Shown: positions 39,762 to 39,784 of the stretch, piece after piece
Position numbering within the stretch: position 1 is the first letter of the stretch
Layout: each line of letters begins with the position of its first letter
From: Candidatus Scatousia excrementigallinarum
Lineage (GTDB): Bacteria > Cyanobacteriota > Vampirovibrionia > Gastranaerophilales > Gastranaerophilaceae
Direction: 5' to 3'
Length of the DNA: 39,784 nt
Assembly: GCA_018711035.1 (NCBI GenBank)
Contig: DVIU01000165.1
Coordinates: 1 to 39,784 of the forward strand
Notes under the pieces: model-generated
What the model saw: only the letters and a program-made list of their open reading frames with translations
The model's database searches: none
Told to the model about the DNA's origin: nothing
Made by a program: the position numbers and the translations under genes

Positions 39762-39784
39762 CGGTTTTAGCAGGCTATTAAACG

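Overview
The window looks like chromosome from a Gram-negative, AT-rich gut bacterium. The best guess is a Gastranaerophilales/Melainabacteria (non-photosynthetic Cyanobacteriota) lineage. The guess rests on the low GC content, the outer-membrane and LPS genes (kdsA, an MsbA-type exporter, an OmpA-domain protein), a FliA/WhiG-family sigma factor, and two pilin-like proteins with the A/FTLAEVLITLGIIGIVAAMTLPAIIQK-type N-terminus that I associate with that group. This is recognition from memory; no search was run.

Layout. (1) 1-3000, minus strand: murI, an AMIN/Amidase_3 cell-wall amidase and a 72-residue LuxR-type HTH protein. (2) 3087-14782, minus strand: a compact ten-gene surface-polysaccharide operon. 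In transcription order it holds a nucleotidyltransferase-kinase fusion, a HAD phosphatase, two GT-B-like proteins, a GT-A-like protein, a third GT-B-like protein, a second GT-A-like protein, a coiled-coil TylF-like methyltransferase, a left-handed beta-helix acyltransferase and an MsbA-type ABC exporter. (3) 14783-16574: a possible DNA-inversion switch. A perfect 14-bp inverted repeat brackets 158 bp just upstream of the operon, and next to it lies a 180-residue tyrosine recombinase of FimB/FimE size. Then come a chloramphenicol-acetyltransferase-like gene behind a leader-peptide/hairpin translation attenuator, and tRNA-Arg(ACG). (4) 16657-19998: a NarL-type response regulator, then nadB-nadC. 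(5) 20194-21983: two paralogous membrane proteins of unknown function. (6) 22103-28445, plus strand: HEAT-repeat protein, queC, a DUF366 protein, a SPOR-domain protein, gatB, a SIS-domain isomerase, and a pilin-like gene preceded by an 11-G homopolymer. (7) 28472-38001: pheS/MBL hydrolase/kdsA (minus), a catalytically dead M16 protein and an OmpA-domain protein (plus), then sigma factor, GT8, GT8, CNNM/CorC protein and a metallophosphoesterase (minus). (8) 38068-39784: rqcP-like S4 protein, two tandem tiny proteins of unknown function and a second pilin-like gene.

How the genes fit together. The main theme is a variable cell surface: the glycan operon, two more GT8 glycosyltransferases, Kdo synthesis, envelope proteins and pilin-like proteins. 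Three expression-switching devices can be read from the DNA: the inverted-repeat/recombinase pair upstream of the glycan operon, the G11 tract upstream of a pilin-like gene, and the ribosome-stalling-type attenuator upstream of the CAT-like gene. A smaller theme is leaderless expression. Three ATG codons (kdsA, rqcP, the CAT leader peptide) each sit exactly 6 nt after an extended -10 element of the form TGTTAnAAT. No gap between genes exceeds 300 bases. No rRNA, CRISPR array, insertion sequence or replication origin was seen.
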